Below, one piece after another: positions 47,185 to 58,350 of a DNA stretch of 64,000 nucleotides; the first letter of the stretch is position 1; every line of letters starts with the position of its first letter. Position numbers and translations under genes: made by a program. This stretch comes from Batkoa obscura (taxonomy: Eukaryota; Entomophthoromycota; Entomophthoromycetes; Entomophthorales; Batkoaceae): assembly GCA_030770535.1 (NCBI GenBank), contig JASVEC010000001.1, positions 682,001 through 746,000 of the forward strand, read 5' to 3'. The notes below the pieces were generated by a model. The model ran no database searches. It saw nothing but the letters and a program-made list of their open reading frames with translations, and had not been told where the DNA came from.

Positions 47185-48663
47185 ATGAAAGCCAATTTCT
47201 CTTTAATCATTCTACTCTTAGCTCTTGAGCTAGTTACTGCCGTTAACCTTGTGCCCCCAGAGTTAACTATTAATGATATCGTAGCCCCAGAAGTTCTCAA
47301 TGTAAACTCACGTATGGCTAGTATTGCTTCAGATGATTATCAACCAGGTGTTTACAATCCCCAGTTTTTTGATCAGTCAATCGACCATATCAAAAATGAT
47401 TCATTCAAACAAAGATACTATGTCAATGCTGATTATTACAAGCCAGGAGGTCCTTCCTTCCTTTATATTTCTGGAGAAGCTGCTAACTCCGCCACCAAAG
47501 TATCCCGTGGTCTTGGTGCTTATTTAGCTAAAAAACATAATGGTATTTTATTCTCTTTAGAACATCGTTATTATGGTGTATCGTTACCGTTTAAAAACCT
47601 TACCGCTGCCAATTTAAAATACTTATCTTCAGACTATGGATTAAAGGATTTGGCTGCATTTGCACAAAAGGTAGAGAACCCGGTGACTAAAGGAAGGTTA
47701 GTAGATACCAAATGGTATGCTATTGGTGGATCCTATGCTGGTGCTATGGCCGCTTGGATCCGTCAAGATCGCCCTGATCTTTTTGATGGTGCTATTGCCT
47801 CCAGTGGCCCAGTTGAAGCTAAATCTGACTTTTTCGAGTATGATCTTACTGTTGGTAAAGTACTTGGTGAACAATGTTTAGATACTATGAATGAAGTTAC
47901 TCAATATGTTGATAAACTTTATGAAACCGATAAAGCCAGATTTTCACAAATCAAAAATAGCTTGGGTTGTCAAGACTTAAAAGATGATGTTCAATTCCTT
48001 TATACTGTTGCTGATACTTTAGCTTACATGGTACAATATAGTCGTCCAACTTCCAACCCTTCAGTAACTTCTTTCTGTGATGGTTTCAAGAACAAGATCT
48101 CAGTAGAAGACAAATTAAAGAATGTAGTTGATACCTTCCAATTATTTTATAAAAACAATGGATTCACCTGCCCTGCTTTTGCTTCCGAAAGTGATTTGCT
48201 TAATCAAATACCCGGTGAACGTTCCAACATGCGCCAATGGAACTACCAATGCTGTACTGAGTTTGGATACTGGCAAACTGCCCCATCTGCAAAGGTATCT
48301 GCACAAAAATCTACTCGTTCTAAATATTTAACTGTTGATTGGTTCAACACTTTTTTCTGCTCTAGTAGATATTATGGTAAATATGTAGGACCACCAAACA
48401 CAAGCCATATCAATTACCGCCATGCTGGTAAATATATCGGCACAGATCGTATCATTTTCACTAATGGTGAAAAAGACCCTTGGACCCAATTATCTATTGA
48501 TGATGTAAAGCAATCTAGATACAATCGCCCTGTCATGGTAATTAAAGATGGTTCTCATGTTACTGATTTGGGCACCCCAAATCCTAATAATACTCAGTCT
48601 TTACAAGATACTCAAAAGGTCATGATTGATACCATTGATCGTTGGATTAATCGTAGATATTAA
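47185..48663 (+). CDS. Secreted serine peptidase, family S28 (copy B)
   Basis: Intronless 492-residue paralog of copy A at 42054-43535, in opposite orientation. Signal peptide MKANFSLIILLLALELVTA. Catalytic residues as in copy A: Ser183 in GGSYAG, Asp in FTNGEKDPWTQL, His in DGSHVTDLG. Its central 136 residues, from DGAIASSG to CPAFASE, are identical to copy A, and the coding DNA there shows no difference by eye. By contrast the flanking segments differ at many positions (for example VENPVTKGRLVDT against IEDPVTKRKLPNST in A). That patchwork points to recent gene conversion rather than a simple recent duplication. Both genes are probably expressed and secreted; differences cluster in surface loops and could tune substrate choice. 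Confidence 0.93.
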   Translation: MKANFSLIILLLALELVTAVNLVPPELTINDIVAPEVLNVNSRMASIASDDYQPGVYNPQFFDQSIDHIKNDSFKQRYYVNADYYKPGGPSFLYISGEAANSATKVSRGLGAYLAKKHNGILFSLEHRYYGVSLPFKNLTAANLKYLSSDYGLKDLAAFAQKVENPVTKGRLVDTKWYAIGGSYAGAMAAWIRQDRPDLFDGAIASSGPVEAKSDFFEYDLTVGKVLGEQCLDTMNEVTQYVDKLYETDKARFSQIKNSLGCQDLKDDVQFLYTVADTLAYMVQYSRPTSNPSVTSFCDGFKNKISVEDKLKNVVDTFQLFYKNNGFTCPAFASESDLLNQIPGERSNMRQWNYQCCTEFGYWQTAPSAKVSAQKSTRSKYLTVDWFNTFFCSSRYYGKYVGPPNTSHINYRHAGKYIGTDRIIFTNGEKDPWTQLSIDDVKQSRYNRPVMVIKDGSHVTDLGTPNPNNTQSLQDTQKVMIDTIDRWINRRY

Positions 48664-49508
48664 AAGTAATGTGAATTAATAAACGTTATTTGAATTGTAC
48701 ATATTCTATAATTGTGAAATAGATCAAAAGTACATCTTTTGATTTTGAACATAAAAAATATTAATATTTATAAGACTAGCAGTTTTGATATACTCGCTTT
48801 ATACAACTATTAATAAATTGACATTGGGTGAATTTAATATTACCAAGAATTTTTAGTTAAAGTACAACAAATATATTTGTAAACTATTTAAAATTAAGAA
48901 AACTTTTTCAGGATTATACGGTTATGTATCCACATCTTATTTCAGGAAGATGCAGAGATACCATATAGCTAACATAACCCATTTCCCCCTAACAGTAAAG
49001 TTTACTAACTGAGTCGTTAGCTAATAAGCTCATCAAAGAAACTACAATACAACTTAAAACCATTTAGGGCCTTAATGCTGTTTTCCAGGAGCTAAAAGCA
49101 ATTAGATAAAATAAAAGTAAATACTTATTATCCTTCTACCGTTGCAGCCGATAAACAGATATTAATAGATATGTCATTAGTTTACATCCAATCAGCATGG
49201 TACGTTTATGAGCTAAAGCCCAAGGTAGTCATGAAAGCTGATAAAACGAACTCAATTACTATGATTCCTTAATAAAAATCGAGTTTTTCTGAAAGGACTA
49301 ACTTTAGTATTTATAAAACAGATATTTCATATTCATCTAAAACGCGAAATTTTACTTGAGATTTTTTACACTATCATAAAGCATATAAAATCAATTTACA
49401 TTATATTTTATTTATATCTCAAAATGTGATTATAACCCGCATCACTTAATAACCTTATATACCGAATCAATAAAACATTTTTAATATGCCATGACTTTCA
49501 CCAACCTT
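48664..49508. other. Spacer between S28 copy B and the CSC1-like gene
   Basis: Both flanking genes end here (tail-to-tail). At about 49120-49271 (+) a short open stretch reads ADKQILIDMSLVYIQSAW, then VYELKPKVVMKADKTNS, which loosely resembles IS630/Tc1-type DDE transposases around their 'IDE' residue. It is too short to annotate as an element. Confidence 0.35.
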
Positions 49509-52086
49509 TTAAAAATAGGTCATTTTCTGAGGTTGAGAATTACGATCTAACAGCTCAATCATTGAATCATTACCCCTAGAAGTAATTTGTTGAATGGAGC
49601 TTTCACTAACCATGGATCCCGGAGTGGTCCTTCCTGATTCTGGGAAAGCAAACTTACCTGGTGAAAACATATCAGCATTCTGAGCAGTCAAGTGGCTGAC
49701 CTTTTCTAATTCCGGTATAGCGTTCAAAACAATAGGATCCACTTCGAGAGACAATAATTCTTGAGAAAATGCTGGATGATGGAACTGAGAATTGAAATCT
49801 ATTGGACGTGGTGAATTCTGGTCCTTTTTACCATCGTAATTTCTATAAGGTGAACGCCAATCAATATACTCTACTTTAGAGTCTAACCATGCTTGATGTA
49901 CTAAAGAAGCTACTAAAGTGATAAATGGAAGTGGTAGAACACTCATCCATTGAGTGTCGCTTACTTCTATACATAAAAACACTAAAAGCAAAAAGAATTG
50001 AGATAGGATAAGTGCAGCTACAATTCGATTAAAAGCTGTTTTCCATAACCTACCTCCCGTTTCAATACTGGTTTGATAAACATACATGAGTTGGTGTTTA
50101 TATACAAAATAAGCAACAAGTGAATTAACAATACCAAAAGGAATGACTAAAGGTGCAGGCGTAGCAAACAATAAAATCAAACTAAAATTAAAACATTGCA
50201 TAGCGTAGATAACAGAATATTCAAAAGGTTGAGGTTGACTAAATTCTTTAAGATCTCTTGAAGAATATCTCAAAAAATACTTTTGAATCGTACGTCGAAT
50301 CATACTAATGATTTGAACCAACTCAAACAAATAACTTAGTGTTTTGATAGATAATTGATTTGCCCAAAAAGCAGACACTTTTACCAACCCCAAAGCTAAG
50401 CTGGTGCCTGCCGATTTTATTACATTCCGGAAATTCTCTAAAAAGTTATTCGAACTGGTAGTATCTACCTTCAACAAGGCTCCTATTAAATCTGGTAACA
50501 CTGCAATTAAATTGAAAAATATCAAATAGTTAAGTATTAAAAAGGAATAGTATTTTGATAATAAGCGTCGATCTACTGAACTATGTGTTGTTGCACCTTG
50601 ATAAATAGATAACCTTTTTAAAATAAACTGTACAGTAAGCATAGAAGCTATCACAAGAATAGGGGAAATGATACCTTGCAATAAAACAGAAGAAGCGGTA
50701 TCTCTGGCCAACTCACTATTACCAGTGATGGTACGAAGATGGGTAGGATTGGTTAAACCAGTGATAATAGTTAACGGGATGATACTCCCCAATAAAATAG
50801 CTATAAATATAACACTAAAAATCAGCCCATTTTTACGTACCTTTTGACGCGAATATTGGGCATTGTTCCAGATCAGATCATCCGGTTTAGGCGCAAGGGC
50901 AAACTCTGGGATATCTTTGAGTCCATTTAATTTAGAGCCTACTCCCTTTTCAAGCTCTTGCATAGAAACATGTGCTGCAAAAGCATCCTGGAATGAAATA
51001 AACGCTACATTAGAAGGTGGTAAATTACCCGCATAATCTCTTATCTCTCTAATCTCTACATCAAGTTCAAGGATCCTCTTAGTATAATAAATGATGGAAT
51101 CTACTTTTTCGCCTCGCTTAAATAAACCTGGAACTTTTAAATGGTGTGTTGGACGTGATGGTTTAATGTTTCCAGATTTATCGATATATCTAGTTACTAC
51201 CGTTTCCAGCTTACGTACACATTGATTGTATTCAAAAATAAGCTCCGGTAAGTGACCAACTTTAGGGATGATGGAACATTGAAGGGCTTCATATCTTAAA
51301 TCTAAATTATTGATCATATTTTTCAAAACCTCTTGGTCTTGAAGATGCTCCGGTATACGAAGCGCCATTATAGTCCTACCATTGAGAGACTCTTGATACT
51401 CTTTTGAATTAAAATACTCATGACGTAAGTTAATATATTCCACATTATTTCGGTAAATTAGATATCCAACTAGCAAGACTGAAAACCAAGCAAATACCAC
51501 TGAGCCCCAAATAAGGTTGCGTTGATTTTCTCCAAACCCAGAAAGACTGAGCAATTGTAAATTAAAACCACCAAACCCTGATTTGCCAGAATCTTTGATA
51601 CTTGAATCTATACTTTTATTACCTGTACTTCCAAAGTAATTGATCACAGTTAAAGCAATCCCAAATAAAAATACTGATAAACAGTAGGTTATAATCAGCT
51701 TTACAAATCTTAGAAACATAACAGCATCTAAACCACAAACTTGTAGGATCTCTGCTTCCGTCGTCCGCCATACTGGTCGTATCCAATCAAATAAACCAGA
51801 TCCAAGCTTTGGAAATTTTTTACTATTTTAAGTTAGTATTGTTTTTTTTTAGTTTACTTTGTAATTTACTTTTTATCTAGCAGTTTTTGTCTTCGATGGT
51901 AAACAGCTAAAAAATCAATAAAATTTTGGAATGAAATTATATTTTATTACCTCCGTTATTTGGCCTTAAAATAGAAAAAATGACAAAGATACTAGCACCG
52001 ATACATAGATTGATACCATTTTGATATAAAAAAGACTCCACGGACACTGTATCTTTTTTAGATATTGAATCTAGTAAACCACTCAT
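49509..52086 (-). CDS. CSC1/OSCA-like (DUF221/TMEM63) ion channel, three exons
   Basis: Exons 51951-52086, 51870-51906 and 49509-51822 join through GT-AG introns of 44 and 47 nt in matching phase. The result is 828 residues starting MSGLLDSISKKDTVSVES, which fits the family better than the internal ATG at 51719. The first helix (GINLCIGASIFVIFSILRP) is followed across the second junction by KKFPKLGSGLFDWIRPVWRT, the classic segment before helix 2 of this family. The cytosolic loop with an RNA-recognition-like fold follows at about 180-320. Pore-domain helices then run onward, including LLSKYYSFLILNYLIFF and FEYSVIYAMQCFNFS. A tail of about 120 residues is cytosolic. Family members are osmo- or mechanosensitive calcium-permeable channels in the plasma membrane. 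A decayed paralog lies 2.9 kb upstream in the same orientation. Confidence 0.9.
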
Positions 52087-54094
52087 TAAATTAATTAAAG
52101 TAAAAAATTATAAATTATTTTTTTAAGAACAAAGTATAAAAAAATAAAATCAATTATTTTTTAATTTATGGAGAAAAGTGGATTTCTTTATTTTAAGTTC
52201 CTTGGTTCAGAGATTTGATTGGTGAGTTGGAACTATTAATAAATTTAAGCTCATTTATTAGAAGGCATTCTAACAATGGTGTTTTCATGATTTTTTCATA
52301 TATTTTCTTGATGAATTCACTTTCAGGTTATGAAGTTTTAAATTGTTATTTTTAGATTAGAGGAAGCATTTAATTGGTAACTGGTATAACAAGAAATAAA
52401 TTACAAAAATAAAGAATATATAAGAAAGTTTATTTTTAATAAAGATAACCAATGATTTCCCTATTTTAAGAATAAAGGTTGATGTTAAAAAACCAATTGC
52501 ACATGGATGTAACACTAGCTACGTGTCCTGTCTCTCCCATATTTCAATATCTTAATTCTATTGCTAATAAAGCCATTTTAGGAATTAAAGCATCATTTTA
52601 ACTTATAAATCTACTCGCAATAACGTAAACTAATAAAGACTATCTTTCTACTTTTTAAAAAATGTGTCAGTACTTAAATAAGAAGCATAGAATTAAGTTG
52701 TAATTGTGGTTGACATCTCAAATTCGATGAGCTATTTAAAAAGAGTTGAGGGCCCATGAACTCGATATCTTTAGTACATTTCGGGATATGGACCTACAGC
52801 GTCCTCCTATTGACTAGGCATTGTTCGAAGTAGAGATATTTTGCTTCGAATTTTAGTCTAGTGGCCCTGACTAAACTGCTAGCTCTGATTATTATAATTC
52901 ATTATATTAGTTTCTTTGATGGAGCTTATTATTTGAATTATTATGGCTAATAAGAGTACTGCTAGAGTAAAGCACTTTGCGCTATCTACTTATACCTAAC
53001 ATAAAGAGCAGAGAAAGACGTACAGTTTTATTAAGAAAAAACCAAGCTGTTCTCAATATTAAATCCCTAACTTTATAAAGAAATGGCATAGCTAATGAGT
53101 TATATGTAAGCCTTGTAAATATATTAATACACATATAAGATAAAAATATTTGTGTACTAATTTATTGAACTTATTCTGATAATAATTTTAAATATATTTA
53201 TAATGAAAAAAGTTGATTTAAATTACTACAATATAAACAATGTTTAAATAAATTTAAATATAATTTATGAAATGGTATCTTAGAAAATGCCCAAATGATA
53301 GCATATGAGTTAATCAGAAGGTAAAAAAACATATTAAGATTAACTTAGTATTATAAATTATATTTTTGAAAAATGAAATAAAGTTTCAACTGAATTTAGT
53401 TTTATATAGAACTGTTTTTTAAAATATACTAAGCTAATAAGTTATTAATTGAGAAACCAGACATTAACAAGTTGATAGGATTTCAAATATAGTAATAGTT
53501 TTTTAATGAAAGTTATAATTTATTCAGAACCACTGTTTTTATTAAATTAGAGCAATCTCATATAGAAAATTAATATAAAATATAATTGTCATAATATGTA
53601 ATTGCCATTTTTTATCACTTTAAAAAAAAGTAGTGAATAATAGTTGATTAATAAAATAGAGGTCGATGTAAATAGATGTAAGAAACTAATTAACATATTG
53701 GTAAAACGAGAAGAACAATCGGTGATGTTTTTCTGGTTTCATCACTTTTCCCATTTAAGTGCTATTTGAGCGGAAAGATTGTTAGTAAAATTCTTAAACA
53801 AAAAAATATATACCCATATCTTTTATATTATCTTTACTAAACTCAAGTATTATTATTTTTTATAATAGTAAAAAATAATTATTACTATAAGTAGTATTAC
53901 TGGAAAAAAAGATCAATGGTGCATAGAATATTTATATGTTTAAAAAATAAAATAAACTTTTACTGTTTTATGTATTATATATATTTATTAAAACGTTTTA
54001 TTTGTTTTAAACAGTTGGTTTATAGTCTAACTATTATTTAATACAGAAATAGTCTAATTTTTAAGTTATTATATTTATACCAATTAGATAAATG
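52087..54094. other. 2-kb AT-rich spacer with one MITE copy
   Basis: Holds the palindromic repeat copy at 53717-53819. 52700-53000 is less AT-rich but every frame has stops. No gene is supported. Confidence 0.5.
53717..53819 (+). repeat. Palindromic MITE-like element, copy 8
   Basis: About 103 bp, forward orientation: GGTGATGTTTTTCTGGTTTC at the left, then TTAAGTGCTATTTGAGCGG and a right end TATATACCCATAT. The left terminus has lost some G. Confidence 0.8.
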
Positions 54095-54770
54095 GTATTT
54101 ATCAGCTATAATAAGAATAAAATTGAATCTCCTATCCATGGGAGCTAACCTCTTAGATAAAAATAGCTTATTGTTTATTACCTTGTTATAACAAACTAGG
54201 TTTTTTAAGATTTCTAGTATTTATTATAACTATTTGAGTTGAAATTTCACCAATTGTAAAACCACTTTTATCAAAGTCAAATATGTTGTTATTATAAATG
54301 TCATGTTTATCAACTGTATGCTTTACACATTCAAAACAATCTGTAAGCACCTTAATATCTTAATTCTTGCTCCTTTTATAATCATATTTCCTACCAAAAC
54401 AAGCTCGTAGCTCCTCTGTCTGCTTTTTTATAAAACTAATAACTTATCTTTTTCCTACTGGGTGTGAGTTACATTTGGCAAGAAATTGGTTAGTTGTTTA
54501 TTTAGCATTAGTGTACTTAGAAGGAAATCGTCTGGAATATAAGTTAATAATATGACCAACAACTACACTCTCCTCCAGCTTTGTTAATCTTTGAGTATGG
54601 CAAATATTATCTGCTTTTAAAGGTGTATCATTGATTCTACAAGTGGGTATAGTTGAACTAGCAGAAGACAACAAAGAGGCAGCTTTGCTTGGTAGTTTTG
54701 GATCGCTTTTAACAGCTTGGATGGCCAAGTTTATGTTCTTATGATCTGTTTTATTTTTCGTTTTAAAAAA
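54095..54770 (-). mobile_element. pogo/Fot1-type DNA transposon relic
   Basis: Minus-strand transposase remains. About 54760-54498 reads NLAIQAVKSDPKLPSKAAS then RLTKLEESVVVGHIINLYSRRFP, the psq-type HTH plus CENP-B-type DNA-binding domain of pogo/Fot1 transposases. After a stop it continues as FIKKQTEELRACFGRKYDYKRS. Then come VKHTVDKHDIYNNNIFDFDKSGF and IGEISTQIVIINTR, matching the start of the DDE_1 catalytic domain ('IYNFDETGF-x-x-G-x-I'). The first catalytic Asp is kept, but the Glu of 'FDETGF' is Lys. Several in-frame stops (at least four) and loss of everything beyond about 54095 make it inactive. Terminal inverted repeats were not found. It sits between the intact and the decayed CSC1-like genes. 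Confidence 0.75.
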
Positions 54771-54974
54771 ATATGCAAAAAATCAATTTTTGATATAGTT
54801 TTTATTGAAAATTTCTGAATTGGTTTATTGAGATCACCGTTTTAGAGAGCTATGCTACTCAATAATTAAAATCAATATAAGTTCGTAAAAAAAGTAAAAA
54901 AAGGTTTGTAAACAAAATTTTATAATATAAAAACAATAAACATAAAACCAATTATTAAAGTTATCAATATGAAA

Positions 54975-57385
54975 TCATTTTAATACTTTAAGTTTAATAG
55001 TTTCTATCTTTTCGCACTTAAAACAATTCACAGTATGATTTGTTTTCAAGTTAATCACCTTTTCTAACTCCTTGACCTTAGCCATTATTCTTAATACTGT
55101 AGAATCCACTTCTATATCTAATAATTGAAAGTAACTAGCTTGTTTAAAACCTTTCATAAAATCTTGTTTTTTCCTCTCCTACTTCTCCGTCCTATATAGT
55201 ACTCTCCAATCCATAAAATTAGCACTTGCATTCAACCAAGCATTATAAGTCACAGCTAATACCAAAGTAAAAAAAAGGCAATGGAAGTACCGAATACTAT
55301 TAGTTATTAGTAAATTGCCCTCTACCAAAAACAGATGGTAAAAAAAATTGAGATACAATTAAAGAAGCAATCACTCGATTGACTACTGTTTTCCATAATC
55401 TAGTACCAGATTCTATTCTTGTTTAATATTGGTTTAATATTTGATATTTATAAATAAATATCCAATTGTTCAATTGATGATTACAAATGGAATTATAATA
55501 GGTGAGGAGGTAGCTAATAACAATAAAATACTTAAATTAAAACATTGACGTGCATAATTGACAGGGTAATCAAAAGGCTAAGGAGAAGTGAACGATTTAA
55601 GTACACATGGTGAGTAATAAAGAGTATAGTTAGGAATTATACATTTAAAAAAATTTATGATTTTTATAAATTCTACTAAATAACCTAAACAACTGACAGC
55701 TAATTGATTAATCCAAAATGCAGAAGCAATAATAATATTGTCTGTTGTTTTAGTGGTAATATATATAATCAAATGACGGCTTGTTTCTATAAACCCTTTC
55801 GATGAAAGGATACTAGCCCATTGTATATGTTTTATTACGCCTGGCAAAACGGTTATTACATTGATTACTATTAAATAATTAATTAATAAAAAAGCAAAAC
55901 ATTTGGACAATAGTCTTCGATCTACAGAACTATGGGTGTTTGCTCCTTGACTAATTGACAATTTTCTTAAAACATATTGCATAATTAGCATGGCCCATAA
56001 TGTGGATAATGGAGATGCAATACCATCTAGTAGCACCGTTGCAGCCACTTTGGTATCCAGATGCCACTTATTTTCAGTAATCAAATTGATGAAAGTAGTA
56101 ATTGGTAAGCCAGTAACAATGGGGATTGGAATTGCGGCTAATAATAAAATAATCAAGAAAATCAAGGTATAAAAAACATATTTTTTCGTTCTATTTTCGT
56201 AGCTGGATGTGGTGCCAATATAAAATCAGGTGGATTAATTATACTTTCTAATTTGGGACCTGTGCCCCTCTCTAATTCTTGAATAGCAAAGTGTACTTTG
56301 TATAGATCTTTAAAATAAATAAAACCCATAGTTAGTAATTGATTCAATTGTCTTAAATGGGGTTGTATGTTTTCATTGAGTTATAAAAGTTGACGGAAAT
56401 AGTATCAAATCGATTTAGTTTATTTTCCGTTTTGATAAAGAATAGCTTTTTTAAGTTTATTTTTAAAATCGATTTGTTTCTAGTAACCTGATTTATCTAC
56501 GTTTACTGTCAATTTCATTCTACTTCTTCTATCAAAGAATTGTATTTTTTAACATGTTGAGCGAGCTTTGACACTTTGGACACTACAAAACAACCTCTAG
56601 CTTTAAATCTTAAATTCAACTCATCTACAAATCTCTTGAACTTTTATTGATCTCTCAACTCCATTGGTAAATTCAATACCATAATTCCTAAACTACTATC
56701 CAGCTCTATATACTTTTCTGATTCAAAATAAACCTGCCTCAGGTGAATATGTTCCAAACTATACTTAGAAGAAACTAAATAGCAACAGCTACAACCCAAG
56801 AAAAAGTAGCATTAGCCCAAATTACATTACTTCCCGATTGGCCCAATAGATTAAATACTTGTAAATTGGACTCCCAACTGGAATCTTTTGGATCTAACTC
56901 TTCATTCCAATTACCAAAAAAATAACTGAATATGATTAATATTATTGCAAAAGGAAATAATACTAAGCTGAAAGTCAATACCAAATGAATGAATCTTAAA
57001 AACATATAAACATCTAAACCATACATTTTTAAAATTTTATCTTCCGTTGTGTACTACATTGGGTAGATCCAATCGAAAAAATCTTGACCGGCTTGGAGTT
57101 TTGCTTTCTAGTTGTATTAAATTAGTTTTATCTCTTTATTCCTTTACTATTTACCGAAATCCTTCGGTTTTTTCGGTCTATCGTAAATAGCTAGTATTAA
57201 AGTACAATTAATAAAAGTTACTGTTTAATACATAATTGGATTACTGTTATCGAAAGCTTTTAGTATCGAGAATAGTAGTAATAAAAATAAAGCTATCAAC
57301 ACACACATTAAATTCTGATAGATAAAGGAGTCGAGGGTTACTTTGATTTCTCCTTTCAAAAATAGCCAAGGAAGTCTAACATTAC
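54975..57385 (-). pseudogene. Decayed CSC1/OSCA-like channel (paralog of 49509-52086)
   Basis: Reading leftward from about 57385, pieces follow the neighbouring CSC1-like gene in order: KVTLDSFIYQNLMCVLIALF (first helix), KLQAGQDFFDWIYPM followed by a stop, then TTEDKILKMYGLDVYMFLRFIHL. Next come FKDLYKVHFAIQELERGTGPK (56347-56162) and the pore-region block 56165-55578 (LRKLSISQGANTHSSVDRRL and CFAFLLINYLIVINVITVLP). Last is a tail piece at 55157-54975 (VDSTVLRIMAKVKELEKV). There are several frame changes and stops between the pieces, and the RRM-like loop around 56360-56760 is badly eroded. Yet HSSVDRRLLSK is identical to the intact copy, so the duplication is not extremely old. It is a unitary local duplicate in decay, not a functional gene. 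Confidence 0.8.
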
Positions 57386-57566
57386 AAGATATTATTGGGT
57401 ACAGATTAAGAAAATAAGTAAAATTTAAAAAAAGTGAATCAAGTAATATTTATTATTTATTTATAGCTTTTGTTTTCTTTTGCGCTATTACATAAATTAC
57501 TTTTTAGATTTGTATTATTCGTTTATGTTGATTATTAAGGGAAGTAAATCTATTTAGGGTTTTTTA

Positions 57567-57670
57567 AATAAAGGGATGCATTTTTTGTTTAAGAATTTTA
57601 CTAACAATTTTTCCACTTAAGTAGCACTTAAAAGATGGAAAAAGTGAAGTCAAAAAAAATACTCCTATAT
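57567..57670 (-). repeat. Palindromic MITE-like element, copy 9
   Basis: About 104 bp, reverse orientation: AAGGGATGCATTTTTTG, then CTTAAGTAGCACTTAAAAG and an end AAAAATACTCCTATAT. The core is AGCACT. Confidence 0.75.
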
Positions 57671-58081
57671 CCTACATTGGAAGTACACCATTCTACTTAT
57701 AAGTTAAAGTTGAATTATTAACATTAAATAATTTGACAGTATGATTTATTGGTATTTTTTTGTTTGTTTAATAGCCTTGAGAGCTTTAATAATATTTTTC
57801 TCATTATATTTATTTTTCATTATACAATATTTAATAAAAAATCATTTTTTCTTATATTATTTAATTTTATACTTTTTACCCCTACGAACTTATAAATCAC
57901 CATTGATTCAAAGCCACACTATTAATTATTATCTTGAAAGGTTAATTTTCATACATAATATAGTAAGATATAATATTTGGTATTATAGTATTTAATTACT
58001 CTTTTTAAAATTTGTGATTATTTGATTTATAAATAAATTACTGCTGAACATGGTTTAGGTTTAGTTCATCACTGTATTTAT

Positions 58082-58183
58082 ATATGGGGGTGTTTTTTAG
58101 CTTCATTTTTTCTATTTTTTAAGCATTATTTGAGCGGAAAAATTGTTGGTAAAATTCTTAAACACAAAAATACATCCCCATAT
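58082..58183 (+). repeat. Palindromic MITE-like element, copy 10
   Basis: 102 bp, forward orientation: ATATGGGGGTGTTTTTTAGC at the left, TACATCCCCATAT at the right. It lies 168 bp downstream of the stop of the OPT transporter gene. Confidence 0.85.
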
Positions 58184-58350
58184 TTACGATTTATTTATCA
58201 TACTATTATTTTAGCTAAGTTCGAAAAAATGAAAACTTTTATTAAAATTGAAATGTGGTACAATATGGCCTATTTATTTAACTTGAATAACGTATCAAAA
58301 AGGGTACAAAATAATTAAAGAACAAATAATAAATGGACCATCCCATTAAA

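Larger units (their letters stand above)
57386..58350. other. Spacer with two MITE copies
   Basis: Contains repeat copies at 57567-57670 (reverse) and 58082-58183 (forward). An ATG frame at 57741-57995 encodes 84 very hydrophobic residues (LIALRALIIFFSLYLFF), but its composition is what AT-rich DNA gives by chance, so I do not call it a gene. Confidence 0.55.

Noticed and set aside
57741-57995. 84-codon hydrophobic frame with ATG
   Set aside because: Composition is what AT-rich DNA encodes by chance (Phe, Leu, Ile, Tyr); no helix pattern or homolog recognised, and it sits between two MITE copies.
58130-58318. 62-codon frame overlapping a MITE copy
   Set aside because: It begins inside the palindromic repeat and reads through it; the same peptide start would recur in every copy.
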